Source: Bradyrhizobium sp. SZCCHNS1050
Lineage (GTDB): Bacteria > Pseudomonadota > Alphaproteobacteria > Rhizobiales > Xanthobacteraceae
Direction: 5' to 3'
NCBI RefSeq assembly: GCF_032484785.1
Contig: NZ_JAUETR010000001.1
Location: 2,359,501-2,423,500, forward strand
Length of the DNA: 64,000 nucleotides
The notes under the pieces: model-generated
Databases searched by the model: none
The model's input: only the letters and a program-made list of their open reading frames with translations
What the model was told of the DNA's origin: nothing
Program-made: the position numbers and the translations under genes
Shown here: positions 26,265 through 35,065 of the stretch, in pieces
How the letters are laid out: each line of letters starts with the position of its first letter
How positions within the stretch are numbered: the stretch's first letter is position 1

Positions 26265-29033
26265 TCACGCGGCCCGCCGGTTGGCTTCGGCGCGGGCCCG
26301 TTCCTCGATCTGTTCCTTCAGCGCCGCGATCAGGCCTGGCCGGTCGAACTTGGCGATGTAGTCGTAGAGGCCCGCCTGGCGGCCGCGCTCGATCGCCGCC
26401 GGCGACACCAGCGACGACACCGCGATGACCGGCATCTGGCTCAGGTTCTGGTCGGCGCGGATCGCCTCGGTGAACTCGAAGCCGTTCATCTCCGGCATCT
26501 CGATGTCGGTGACGACGATGTCGAAGCTGTGCCCGGAGCGCAGCGTGGCCAGGCCCTCGATCGCCGAGGCCGCCGTGCGCACCTTGTAGCCGGCCGACTT
26601 CAACACCGGCGCCAGCATGTTGCGGAAGAACGGCGAGTCGTCGACCAGCAGCACCGACTGCGTCTGCGCGTCGGTGTGCATCTCCTTGCGGATGAACCAG
26701 TCGGCGAAGGCCATCGGCAGGAAGTGGCCGACGTCGATCACCTCGGTCGCCTGGCCCTTGATCACCGCCGAGCCGAGGATGCCGTCCTTGGCGCCGGAGA
26801 CCTGGATGTTGAGCCGCTCCTCGACGATGTCGATGATCTCGTCGACCACGAGGCCCATCGCGCGGGTCTCGTCGGCGAACACCAGGATCGGCTGCGAGCC
26901 CGACGTCTGCACCGACACGCCTTCCATCTGCACCAGGGGCATCAGCTGGTCGCGGTACTGCACCATGTAGCGGCCGTTGGAGATCTCGATCTTGTCGGCC
27001 GCGATCTCCTCCAGGCGCGTGACCAGCGCCAGCGGCACCGCCTTGGGCTGCGCCGTGCCGGCGCGGAACACCAGCAGCGAGGTGAGCTGCTCGCCGCCGA
27101 TGGCGTGATGCGCGGCGTGCTCGTCGGACACCGCCTGCGAGGCCGAGCCGGCGGCGCCGAGCGCTTTCGCAATGCCGTTCGGATCGATGATCATGATCAC
27201 GGCGCCGTCGCCCAGGATGGTGTTGCCCGAGAACATGTCGATGTGACGCAGCTTGGTCGACATCGGCTTGACCACGATTTCCTCGGTGTGGAACACGCAG
27301 TCGACCACGATGCCGAAGGTCTGGTTGCCGACCTGCGTCACCACGATGAAGCCGTTCTCCGGATCGGTCGACGAGCCGTCGTCGATCTTCAGGAGCTTCT
27401 TCAGATGCATCAGCGGCAGCAGCTTGTTGCGCAAGCGCAAGACCGCGGTGTCCTTGATGCGCTCGATGCGATGCTCGGAGTTGGCGCGCGCACGCACCAA
27501 CTCGACGACCGACAATTGCGGGATCGCGAAGCGGTCGCCGCCGGCTTCGACGATCAGCGCCGAGACGATCGCGAGCGTCAGCGGGATCTTGATGGTGACC
27601 GAGGTGCCCTCGCCGAGCACCGACTTGATGTCGATGGTGCCGCCGATCTGGTCGATGTTGGTGCGCACCACGTCCATGCCGACGCCGCGGCCCGAGACCG
27701 AGGTGACGGCGGCCGCGGTCGAGAAGCCCGGCTCGAAGATGAACTTGTGGATCTGCGCTTCCGTCATCTTCTCGAGCTCGGCCTCGGTGACGAGGCCGTT
27801 CGCCAAGGCCTTGGCCTTGATGCGCTCGGTGTTGAGGCCGCGGCCGTTGTCGGCGATGCAGATGATGATATGGCCGCCTTCGTGATAGGCGGACAGCCGG
27901 ATGGTGCCCTGCTCGGCCTTGCCGGCCGCGGCGCGCTCGGCCATCGTCTCCAGGCCGTGATCGGCGGAGTTGCGCACCATGTGGGTGAGCGGGTCCTTGA
28001 TCAGGTCGAGCACCTGGCGGTCGAGCTCGGTGTCGGCGCCGTGCATCTCGAGCTCGATCTGCTTGCCGAGTTCGGTGGCGAGGTCGCGGACGATGCGCGG
28101 CAGCTTCTGCCAGGCATTGCCGATCGGCTGCATGCGCGTCTTCATGACGCCCTCCTGCAGCTCGGCGGTGACGTTGGACAGCCGCTGCAGCGGCACCTTG
28201 AACTCGGTGTCCTCGTTGCGGCGGGCGATCTCCAGGAGCTGGTTGCGCGTCAGCACCAGCTCCGAGACCATCGTCATCAGATGTTCGAGCGTGTCGACGT
28301 TGACGCGGATCGACTGGTTGGCGACCTTGTCGTTCTCGTGCACCTCGCCGTCGGCATTGACCTTCGGCCGCGCCGCCTTCTTCGGCTCGGCCTTGGCCTC
28401 TGCTTCCGCCTTGGCAGGCCCGGCCTTGGCGACCGGCGCCGGGGCAGCGGCCTTGGGCTCAGGCGCCTTCTCATGCGCGGGCGGCAACTCGATCGCGGTC
28501 TCGCGGAAGGCCCGCTCGAGCTCGTCGAGCGACACTTCGCCCGGACGCAGCGGACGCTCCAGCGTCTGGTCGATCAGCGAGCCGTGCGTCACCGCGGGGG
28601 CGGGCGGCGCGGCCGGCACCAGCGGCGGGGCCGCTTCGCCGGCGGCCATGGCCGCCATGCCGCGCTCGACCATGGCCTCGAGCTCGCTGATGAGGTCGCG
28701 GTCCTCGCCCTCGGGCTCGGCCTCGTTGGCCTCGAGCTGTCCCAGGATGTCCTTGATGCGGTCGATCGTGGTCAGGATCAGCGTGACGGCCTCGCCGGTC
28801 ACCGGCATGCCGTCGCGGAATTTGCCCATCAATGTTTCGGCGGCATGCGCCAGTGCTTCGAGCCGCGGCAGGCCGAGGAAGCCGCAGGTCCCCTTGATCG
28901 TGTGCACCAGCCGGAAGATGTTATCGAGGATCTTGGCGTTGTTCGGCTCCTGCTCGAACCGCACCAATTGATTGTCGACGGTGTCCAGGCTCTCGCTGGT
29001 CTCCGTCAGGAACTCACGCAACAGATCGTCCAT
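26265..29033 (-). CDS. cheA: Chemotaxis histidine kinase CheA with two CheW-like domains and a receiver
   Basis: A 922-residue hybrid CheA. The P1 phosphotransfer domain has His44 in LVHTIKGTCGF. A Pro/Ala-rich linker covers about 165-235. Dimerisation and ATPase domains follow (MVRNSADHGLE, DNGRGLN, GRGVGMDVVRTNI). Next is a CheW-like P5 domain (about 490-615), then a second CheW-like segment (SLLVFRAGTAQPKAVPLALV to about 785). The C-terminal receiver has VLLVDDSPFF and Asp near 842 (VVTDIEMPEMNG). No separate CheY-binding P2 domain is obvious; the fused receiver may replace it. It is the first gene of the chemotaxis operon. Confidence 0.94.
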   Translation of the reverse strand: MDDLLREFLTETSESLDTVDNQLVRFEQEPNNAKILDNIFRLVHTIKGTCGFLGLPRLEALAHAAETLMGKFRDGMPVTGEAVTLILTTIDRIKDILGQLEANEAEPEGEDRDLISELEAMVERGMAAMAAGEAAPPLVPAAPPAPAVTHGSLIDQTLERPLRPGEVSLDELERAFRETAIELPPAHEKAPEPKAAAPAPVAKAGPAKAEAEAKAEPKKAARPKVNADGEVHENDKVANQSIRVNVDTLEHLMTMVSELVLTRNQLLEIARRNEDTEFKVPLQRLSNVTAELQEGVMKTRMQPIGNAWQKLPRIVRDLATELGKQIELEMHGADTELDRQVLDLIKDPLTHMVRNSADHGLETMAERAAAGKAEQGTIRLSAYHEGGHIIICIADNGRGLNTERIKAKALANGLVTEAELEKMTEAQIHKFIFEPGFSTAAAVTSVSGRGVGMDVVRTNIDQIGGTIDIKSVLGEGTSVTIKIPLTLAIVSALIVEAGGDRFAIPQLSVVELVRARANSEHRIERIKDTAVLRLRNKLLPLMHLKKLLKIDDGSSTDPENGFIVVTQVGNQTFGIVVDCVFHTEEIVVKPMSTKLRHIDMFSGNTILGDGAVIMIIDPNGIAKALGAAGSASQAVSDEHAAHHAIGGEQLTSLLVFRAGTAQPKAVPLALVTRLEEIAADKIEISNGRYMVQYRDQLMPLVQMEGVSVQTSGSQPILVFADETRAMGLVVDEIIDIVEERLNIQVSGAKDGILGSAVIKGQATEVIDVGHFLPMAFADWFIRKEMHTDAQTQSVLLVDDSPFFRNMLAPVLKSAGYKVRTAASAIEGLATLRSGHSFDIVVTDIEMPEMNGFEFTEAIRADQNLSQMPVIAVSSLVSPAAIERGRQAGLYDYIAKFDRPGLIAALKEQIEERARAEANRRAA

Positions 29034-29290
29034 GAAACTGGCCTTCCAAGAATTGGCGCCGCGGTCACGGGGCGACCGCTGATCCTGTCAGAGCGACGGT
29101 CGGTCACGGCCTTCACCAGCAGCGCGGATCGATACCCGGCCCTCGGCGACTCCGGCTGAACAGACTTTTGTCCACGCCATCGTTAGGTGGGGCTTTTATC
29201 CGTCCCGTTAATTTTATTGTCCGTGCTAATACGGACGTAGTACCAACCTCTCAGGCTGTGGCGAGCCCGGCTCCTTCCGCGGCCGGAATG

Positions 29291-29686
29291 TCAAGGCATC
29301 GCTTCGGCCGGCGCGACTGCGCGATCCTCTCGCTCGATCAGCGCCCTGATCTCCTTCAGAGCCTTGTACAGCGCTCCTTCCGTGACATGGCGATCCACCG
29401 TCTCGGCTTGGCCGGCGGCTTCCGGAATCGCCCTGCGCAACTCGTTCATACAGGCGAGATAGGACGCGCGATAACGGATCGCGTCGTTCTTCAGATACAT
29501 CGTCTGGACGCAGAGATAGAGGCGCTTGGCCGGCGTATCGGCGGTCTCGGCGGTGACGGTGTCACGCTCGCGGAGGATGGGCGCGTCGCCTTCGACGATG
29601 AAGCGGGCGCGCGTATTCGAATTAACGATGACGCTGTCGCCGATCACGATGCGCTCGAAAGGCTTCAGCTCGACCCGCAGGGGCAT
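29291..29686 (-). CDS. flbT: Flagellin mRNA regulator FlbT
   Basis: A 131-residue post-transcriptional regulator that binds flagellin mRNA in alphaproteobacteria. The N-terminus MPLRVELKPFERIVIGDSVI and the block RLYLCVQTMYLKND are diagnostic. The ATG is that before MPLRVEL; a longer frame is arginine-rich and unlikely. It lies 216 bases downstream of the flagellin gene on the same strand. The usual companion flaF is not found between them. Confidence 0.92.
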   Translation of the reverse strand: MPLRVELKPFERIVIGDSVIVNSNTRARFIVEGDAPILRERDTVTAETADTPAKRLYLCVQTMYLKNDAIRYRASYLACMNELRRAIPEAAGQAETVDRHVTEGALYKALKEIRALIEREDRAVAPAEAMP

Positions 29687-29902
29687 GGCCCAGTCTCCTC
29701 TCAGAAGGCTCCTCTCGGGAGTCTCCTCTCGGGAGCGGCGTCGTCGGCAGGCTGCATTCGCGTCGACACGACGTTGCTCTCGTGCTCGCTGTCCGGCTGA
29801 TCCGGCGCCGCAGCCGAGCGGCGTCAATTTGCGAATAGTCTAGAGCCGAAAACGGCGGGGCAAGCCCCGCCGCCTCCGATATTCGTGGGTGCCGCCCGCG
29901 CC

Positions 29903-31453
29903 TTAGCGCAGGAGCTGCAGCACGCTCGCCTGCGACTGGTTGGCGAGCGACAGCGCGGACACCGCGATCGACTGGCGGGTCGACAGCGCCTGGCTGTTGG
30001 CCGCTTCCTCGTTGGTGTCGGCCAGCGTCAGGTTCGACGAGCCGGTCTGCAGCACGTTGATCAGGTTCTTGTTGAAGTCCTGACGAACCTGCACCACCGA
30101 GAGGTTCGAACCCAGCGTGGAGGCCTCGTTGCGCAGCGTGGAGCTCGCCGAGTTGAGGACGCCGATGACCTTGTTCGCCGAGTTGTTGTCGAGGAAGTCG
30201 GTGCCCGAGGTCAGGTTCGACAGGCCGAGGCCAGCCGAGTTGAACGTGACACCGGTGATCGACAGCGTCGACTTACCCGTTTCGTTGAAGGTCAACTTCA
30301 GCGTGTCGCCGTTCAGCAGGTTGATGCCGTTGAACGAAGCGTCAGCCGCGGTCGTGTTGATCTGCGCCAGCACGTTGTTGTACTGGGAGACCAGGCTCGC
30401 GCGCTGCGTCTGCGCGGTCGCGTCCGCCACCGGAGCCGCCGCCGTCAGACCGTTGAAGGCCTGGCTGGATGCAGCCGACGTACCGCCGATCGCACCGATC
30501 GTGGCCGAAGCCGCGTCGTTGGTCGTGGTGATCGAGATCTTGCCGGTGGACGAGTCGACCGTGGCCTGCAGGTTGTTGGCTGCGAGCTTCGCGTTGAGAT
30601 CGTTCAGCGACTTGACCTGTCCTGTCCCTAGACCGAACGTGATGCTTGTCGCCGTGCCACCTCCTGTGGCGCCGACCGTCAAGGTCTGACCTGACAAGCC
30701 GTCGCCGACAGCAGTCAGCCCGAGCTTGCCCAAGGTGCCGGTGCTGCCCGAGAGCGTCAATCCCGCCGCCGGCGGCGTCAGGGTGATCGCACCCGCGGTG
30801 ATCGACGCGGTCACGCCGGTCTGGGTCTGGATCGCCGACAGCAGGTTGCTGACGCTGTCGCCGATGCCGATGTTGGTGCCCGTCGAGGACGTGCCGGTGA
30901 TGAAGGTGAAGGTGGTGCCGTTGACGACCAGCGTCTCACCGGAGGTGATGCCGGTGGCGAGGTTGTTCGACGCGGTGCCCGCCGTACCCGACAGCTTGGT
31001 CGAGCCGGTGATCGCCACGGCGCTGGAGGTATTGTCGTTGTTCACGACCGAGCCGGTCACAGCCGTCGAGCTGGAGCCGAGCAGGTCGGTGGCGGTCGCG
31101 CCGGTCAGAGCCGCCGAGGTCACGCTCGACTTGGTGGAGTAGCCCACCGCGCTCTGCAGCACCTGGTTGGCGATCGACTTGGCGCTGTCGACGAGCTTCT
31201 GCAGCGAGGTGATGCCGGTGTTGGCGGCCTGCAGCACCTGCACGCCGTTGCCGATGCCGTCGAGCAGATTGGAGATGTCGGAAGCGCGGTTGTCGAGACC
31301 CTGGGCGGTGAAGAAGTTGGTCGGATTGTCGAGCGCCGAGTTGACCTTCTTGCCCGTGGAGAGGTTGTTCTGCGTGGTGGCGAGGAGCTGAGCCGTCGAC
31401 TGGAGCGAGAGCAGGTTCTGGCGAACCGACGCAGAGAGTACGATACCTGACAT
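29903..31453 (-). CDS. fliC: Flagellin
   Basis: The filament subunit, 516 residues. Conserved N-terminal D0/D1 (SGIVLSASVRQNLLSLQSTA, NLSTGKKVNSALDNP) and C-terminal D1/D0 (SLANQSQASVLQLLR) helices flank a large variable centre rich in Thr, Ser and Gly, the surface-exposed part. AAGGGA lies 6 bases before the chosen ATG and abuts an ATG two codons upstream, so this start is favoured. Exported by the flagellar type III route without a signal peptide. flbT lies downstream. Confidence 0.95.
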   Translation of the reverse strand: MSGIVLSASVRQNLLSLQSTAQLLATTQNNLSTGKKVNSALDNPTNFFTAQGLDNRASDISNLLDGIGNGVQVLQAANTGITSLQKLVDSAKSIANQVLQSAVGYSTKSSVTSAALTGATATDLLGSSSTAVTGSVVNNDNTSSAVAITGSTKLSGTAGTASNNLATGITSGETLVVNGTTFTFITGTSSTGTNIGIGDSVSNLLSAIQTQTGVTASITAGAITLTPPAAGLTLSGSTGTLGKLGLTAVGDGLSGQTLTVGATGGGTATSITFGLGTGQVKSLNDLNAKLAANNLQATVDSSTGKISITTTNDAASATIGAIGGTSAASSQAFNGLTAAAPVADATAQTQRASLVSQYNNVLAQINTTAADASFNGINLLNGDTLKLTFNETGKSTLSITGVTFNSAGLGLSNLTSGTDFLDNNSANKVIGVLNSASSTLRNEASTLGSNLSVVQVRQDFNKNLINVLQTGSSNLTLADTNEEAANSQALSTRQSIAVSALSLANQSQASVLQLLR

Positions 31454-31750
31454 TGTCATTCCCTTCTGGATGAACATGAGTAGACATCGCCGCACCGTTC
31501 TGTCGGCGATGGCGCAGACTGGTCCGCGGAATCCTACCCGTTCGTTAAATTGACTTCGGAACGGCCGCGCGCAGCCTCCGCCGCCGCCGTTAATCCTAAT
31601 TGGCCGCTAATCAGTTTGATCAAATGCGTGCAGGCCGCCGCGATTCACGGTAAAATGGCGCACGGATCCGCGTCTGACGGTCGGCGCGCGCCGATACGCG
31701 GTGCGACCGTTAAGGCAGCGCTAACTATGAGCTTGCGGAAGAGCGGCCGG

Positions 31751-32500
31751 TTACGCGGGGGCGCGGTCCGCGTGCGGGAGGACGATCTCGACGCTGGCGG
31801 TCCGGCCGCGCGGCTCCTGGAGCTCCAGACGTCCGTTCGAGCGCCTGACGAAATCCTCGACCAGCCGGATCTCCGAGAACACGGGATCGGCTGGACCGGC
31901 CTCCGCCGCACTCACCGACGCCGTCAACACGATCTGCACGTCGGAGGAGATGCCGCCGGCGCCCGAGGCGTCCGCACTCATGCGCCTGGCCTGGATGTCG
32001 ATGCGGCCGCCGTGCTCCAGTCGATGTCGGGCCCCGATCGCAAGACACAGCAATGCCGCCATCAACTGGCCCGGATCAGCGAAGACGGCCGGCACGTCCG
32101 CGCCCACCGACGTCGTCACCTCGACCTCGGTGCCCAATGTCGGACGAAGCAGGCGAGCGACGTCGACCAGGAGCTCGTTCAACTCCACCGCACATGGCTG
32201 CGGCGGCCGGCCCCTTGCGAACGACAGAAGCTGCGACGTCAATCGAGCGCCCCGGGTCGCGGCCTCGTCGATCAGACGCGCGACGGCCGCCAGTTCAGGC
32301 TTGTCCTCGACCGCTTCGGCGAGAATGTCGATGGTCCCCGTGATCACGGTGAGAATGTTGTTGAAGTCGTGCAGCAGGCCACCGGCAACCTGACCCACGA
32401 TGGCCATCCCGGGGTGGATGTCCGGCGTCGCTGCAGCCGGAATGTCTGCGCCCGGGCTCGGTAGCGACTGTTTGGACCGCTGGTAGGTGGAAGAGGCCAT
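31751..32500 (-). CDS. Degenerate histidine kinase-like protein (DHp domain, inactive ATPase domain)
   Basis: A 249-residue soluble protein with an intact DHp motif GLLHDFNNILTVITG (His44). The following helices closely match the hybrid kinase at 18572. The ATP-binding half is eroded: the N box that reads NLALNARDAM in the paralogue is CLAIGARHRL here (C152, G156), and no DxGxG or GxGLGL motif follows. It probably cannot autophosphorylate but could accept or pass on a phosphoryl group, as ChpT-like phosphotransferases do. Located upstream of flagellin on the same strand with about 300 bases between. No sensor or membrane segment. Confidence 0.85.
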   Translation of the reverse strand: MASSTYQRSKQSLPSPGADIPAAATPDIHPGMAIVGQVAGGLLHDFNNILTVITGTIDILAEAVEDKPELAAVARLIDEAATRGARLTSQLLSFARGRPPQPCAVELNELLVDVARLLRPTLGTEVEVTTSVGADVPAVFADPGQLMAALLCLAIGARHRLEHGGRIDIQARRMSADASGAGGISSDVQIVLTASVSAAEAGPADPVFSEIRLVEDFVRRSNGRLELQEPRGRTASVEIVLPHADRAPA

Positions 32501-33156
32501 GAATCCTGCAATACCTGTTGGGGGGGGGAGGACGGCGGGGCTATCGGGACGCAAACGCACGGACGCCGCTGCGATGTTCAGCTTCGTCTTGATGCTCAGC
32601 CTTGGCGCTCAGTCTCACCGCTGACCATCGATCGCGCTCCGGCTGGATGCAGCATCAGTCGGACTCCTGCTCCTGCCAGGACGACAACCTCGACACGCCA
32701 GTCGCAGGACACCGGCCGATGCCTCCACTCGCGACGAGAGTTGCATCCGACAGAAAAAGATCCGTCAACGAATCAGCGCGCTTATTAGCGATTTTGGCCT
32801 CAAGATGTCCGCTGTCAATTGCGGCGCTTGCTACGTGGCGTCCGTGCACATCGGAGCTGCCGCGGCCGGAGCAACGAGACGTTCGCCGCAAGCGTGCTGC
32901 GCTGCTTTCACGAGCCGAGGCGGAGGCCGGATGCGTGCCGACTGTATACAACCGCGCGCGATCAGATCAGCACATCGCACACACGTTGATGGCCCAAATC
33001 CGCAACGCGCATTCGCGCCTGTCTGCACGACAACGCACACAGCAGGAACGAATGGCCTTTACTGGGAATATTACCCGTGATTCTTCTTGTCAGCGGATGG
33101 GACGCAGTTCTATGGAACCATGAGGGCATTGAGATCTGCGAGGCTCCGATACTGCA
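32501..33156. other. Intergenic region, no gene seen
   Basis: About 650 bases between the degenerate kinase (minus) and the Crp/Fnr gene (plus), including a run of ten guanines near 32520. Several short frames occur on both strands but none shows a domain, signal peptide or ribosome site I would trust. Promoters for both divergent genes should be here. Confidence 0.4.
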
Positions 33157-33894
33157 ATGCAGGAGATGGCTTTGGACCCCAGCTTGCGTTCTCCGAACGG
33201 TTTCCTGTCGTCGTTGACCGACGATGATTTCGAGCTGATCCGACCCTATCTGCGGACCGTGGATCTGGTGCAAGACTCCATTCTCGCCGAGGTCGGCGAA
33301 AAGCTTTCGCGCATCTACTTTCCTCATCGCGGCGTGATCTCGCTGGTCGTGAACCTCGCGCGCGGAGAGCGCGTTCAGGTGGCGATGATCGGTCGCGATA
33401 GCTTCTTCGGAAGCATGTCCCTGCTCGCGGGCGGCGATCCGGTGGTGCTGAACAGCGCGGTGGTCCTCGTTCCCGGTGCTGCATCGGTCGTCGACATCGA
33501 CAGGGTACGGGCAGCCGCCGAACAGAGCCCCTCGTTTCGCGCGCTGATGTTGCGCCACGCACTCGCCATCTACGTGCAGAGTCAGCAGACCGCCGGTTGC
33601 AACGCCGCCCACACCGTCGAGTCGCGTCTCGCCCGTTGCCTGCTGCAGACGCATGACCTTTCAGGCGGCAACAAGCTCTACATCACCCAGGAGTCCCTGG
33701 CGCAGATGATCGGCGCCCGACGCAACAGCGTTTCGCTGGTGGCGAGCACGCTGCAGCAGGCGGACTTCATCCACTATAGCCGCGGCCATATCGAGATCAT
33801 CGATCTGGAGGGGCTGAAGAAGACGGCGTGTGAGTGCTACGGCGCCGTGAAGGCCCACTACGAGAATCTGGTCCGGCCGCGCAGCCTGCCGTAA
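33157..33894 (+). CDS. Crp/Fnr-family transcriptional regulator
   Basis: A 245-residue regulator: an N-terminal cyclic-nucleotide-binding-type beta-roll (FPHRGVISLVVNLARGERVQVAMIGRDSFFG), a dimerisation helix, and a C-terminal winged helix (YITQESLAQMIGARRNSVSLVASTLQQADFIHYSRGHIEI). No cysteine set for an FNR-type iron-sulfur cluster is seen at the N-terminus, so it is not an oxygen sensor of that kind. Many rhizobia carry several such regulators near signalling genes. The target is unknown. Confidence 0.9.
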   Translation: MQEMALDPSLRSPNGFLSSLTDDDFELIRPYLRTVDLVQDSILAEVGEKLSRIYFPHRGVISLVVNLARGERVQVAMIGRDSFFGSMSLLAGGDPVVLNSAVVLVPGAASVVDIDRVRAAAEQSPSFRALMLRHALAIYVQSQQTAGCNAAHTVESRLARCLLQTHDLSGGNKLYITQESLAQMIGARRNSVSLVASTLQQADFIHYSRGHIEIIDLEGLKKTACECYGAVKAHYENLVRPRSLP

Positions 33895-34131
33895 GCAGGC
33901 GTCGTTCCGGCCGTCGCGCGCCGGCGCCTCGCCGAACGCCCTTGCCTCCGTACAACTACGGCCCATTGCATGATCCCCATCACCGCTGCGGACGGAATTA
34001 ACGCGCTGTTCAACGGGCGCTGATAATTGTCGACGTGCTGACGAGCGCGAGTTCCAAGAAGCGTCGAATTATCTTCGTGCTGATATATCTCGCCCGTGTT
34101 CGGCTTTTGACCAGACGCGCGGAGTAATGAC

Positions 34132-34521
34132 ATGGCCTTTGATCTGTCGATGCCGATCCTGGTGGTCGATGACTACGCCACTATGATCCGGATCATCCGC
34201 AACCTGCTGAAGCAGCTCGGATTCGAGAACGTCGACGACGCCAGCGACGGATCGGCCGCGCTCTCCAAGATGCAGGCGAAGAAGTATGGCCTCGTGATCT
34301 CCGACTGGAACATGGAGCCGATGACCGGCTACGACCTGCTGCGCGAGGTGCGCGCCAGCCCGGAACTGTCGAAGACGCCGTTCATCATGATCACGGCCGA
34401 ATCGAAGACCGAGAACGTCATCGCCGCCAAGAAGGCCGGCGTGAGCAACTACATCGTCAAGCCGTTCAATGCTGCGACGCTCAAGACCAAGATGGAAGCC
34501 GTGTTCGGCCCGGCCGAATAG
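34132..34521 (+). CDS. cheY: CheY-like chemotaxis response regulator
   Basis: A 129-residue receiver very like flagellar CheY proteins: ILVVDDYATMIRIIRNLLKQLGF, phosphoacceptor in LVISDWNMEPMTGYDLL, MITAESKTEN and IVKPFNAATL. It stands apart from the chemotaxis operon, about 8 kb away, as a second CheY. Probably transcribed alone; the next gene begins about 220 bases later. Confidence 0.92.
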   Translation: MAFDLSMPILVVDDYATMIRIIRNLLKQLGFENVDDASDGSAALSKMQAKKYGLVISDWNMEPMTGYDLLREVRASPELSKTPFIMITAESKTENVIAAKKAGVSNYIVKPFNAATLKTKMEAVFGPAE

Positions 34522-34744
34522 CCGAGCTCCCCGGGAATGCCCTGCGCGGCGGCCGGACCGGTGTCCGGCCGCTTTCTCTTTGGCGGACGAACTCCGCGCG
34601 GTTGACGACGGCAGGACGCACACATCGCCGCACCCTCCCCGTAGTCGTACGGAAACCAAAATTTACGAGGGGGTCAGAGCCGGCCGGTAGACATGATCCT
34701 GCTTGCCGATGACCGTGTCAGGGTGGCAACGGGACAGGGAATTC

Positions 34745-35059
34745 ATGCGCAACGAACTCCTCGTGATCGAAGATGCCGCCGTGCATCTTTCAATCTTGCG
34801 AAAGATTGCAGCACAGGCCGGCTTCAACACGACGGACGTGAGCTCGGTCGACGCCGCCTCGATCGTCCTGCAGAAGAGGAGCTTGGACTGCACCATGCTG
34901 GACCTCTCGCTGGGCAACCGCCCCGGCACCGAGGTTCTCGAGCTCAACATAGATCCCCCCTTCTCGAAGCCGATCGACCTGATGCGGCCCCGGCAAACTC
35001 TGAAGCAGATCGCGCAGCAGACCGATCGCCGGCGGCTGGTCCGAGCGGCGGGCTGGTAG
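34745..35059 (+). CDS. Receiver protein with an internal deletion
   Basis: A 104-residue protein that begins as a normal receiver (LLVIEDAAVHLSILRKIA, phosphoacceptor in CTMLDLSLGNRPGTEVL) and then jumps to FSKPIDLMRPRQTLKQIA, the conserved Lys region. Compared with the receiver at 23381, about 30-35 residues covering strand 4, the Thr/Ser switch and helix 4 are missing, while the reading frame is kept. The conserved Asp and Lys remain but the fold is unlikely to be normal. The hybrid kinase at 35066 starts 6 bases after its stop, so the pair is cotranscribed. Confidence 0.75.
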   Translation: MRNELLVIEDAAVHLSILRKIAAQAGFNTTDVSSVDAASIVLQKRSLDCTMLDLSLGNRPGTEVLELNIDPPFSKPIDLMRPRQTLKQIAQQTDRRRLVRAAGW

Positions 35060-35065
35060 CAGGCG

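Noticed and set aside
26259..29159. A 966-codon open frame antisense to cheA
   Set aside because: In this high-GC DNA the strand opposite a gene is often open by codon bias. The product is a His/Arg/Leu/Asp-rich string without any domain, and cheA is certain.
32602..33123. A 173-codon frame in the gap before the Crp/Fnr gene
   Set aside because: Random-looking composition, no ribosome site and no domain; it overlaps the likely promoter region.
34132..34521. The CheY-like gene as part of the chemotaxis operon
   Set aside because: It is about 8 kb away from cheA and on the opposite strand, so it is a separate unit.
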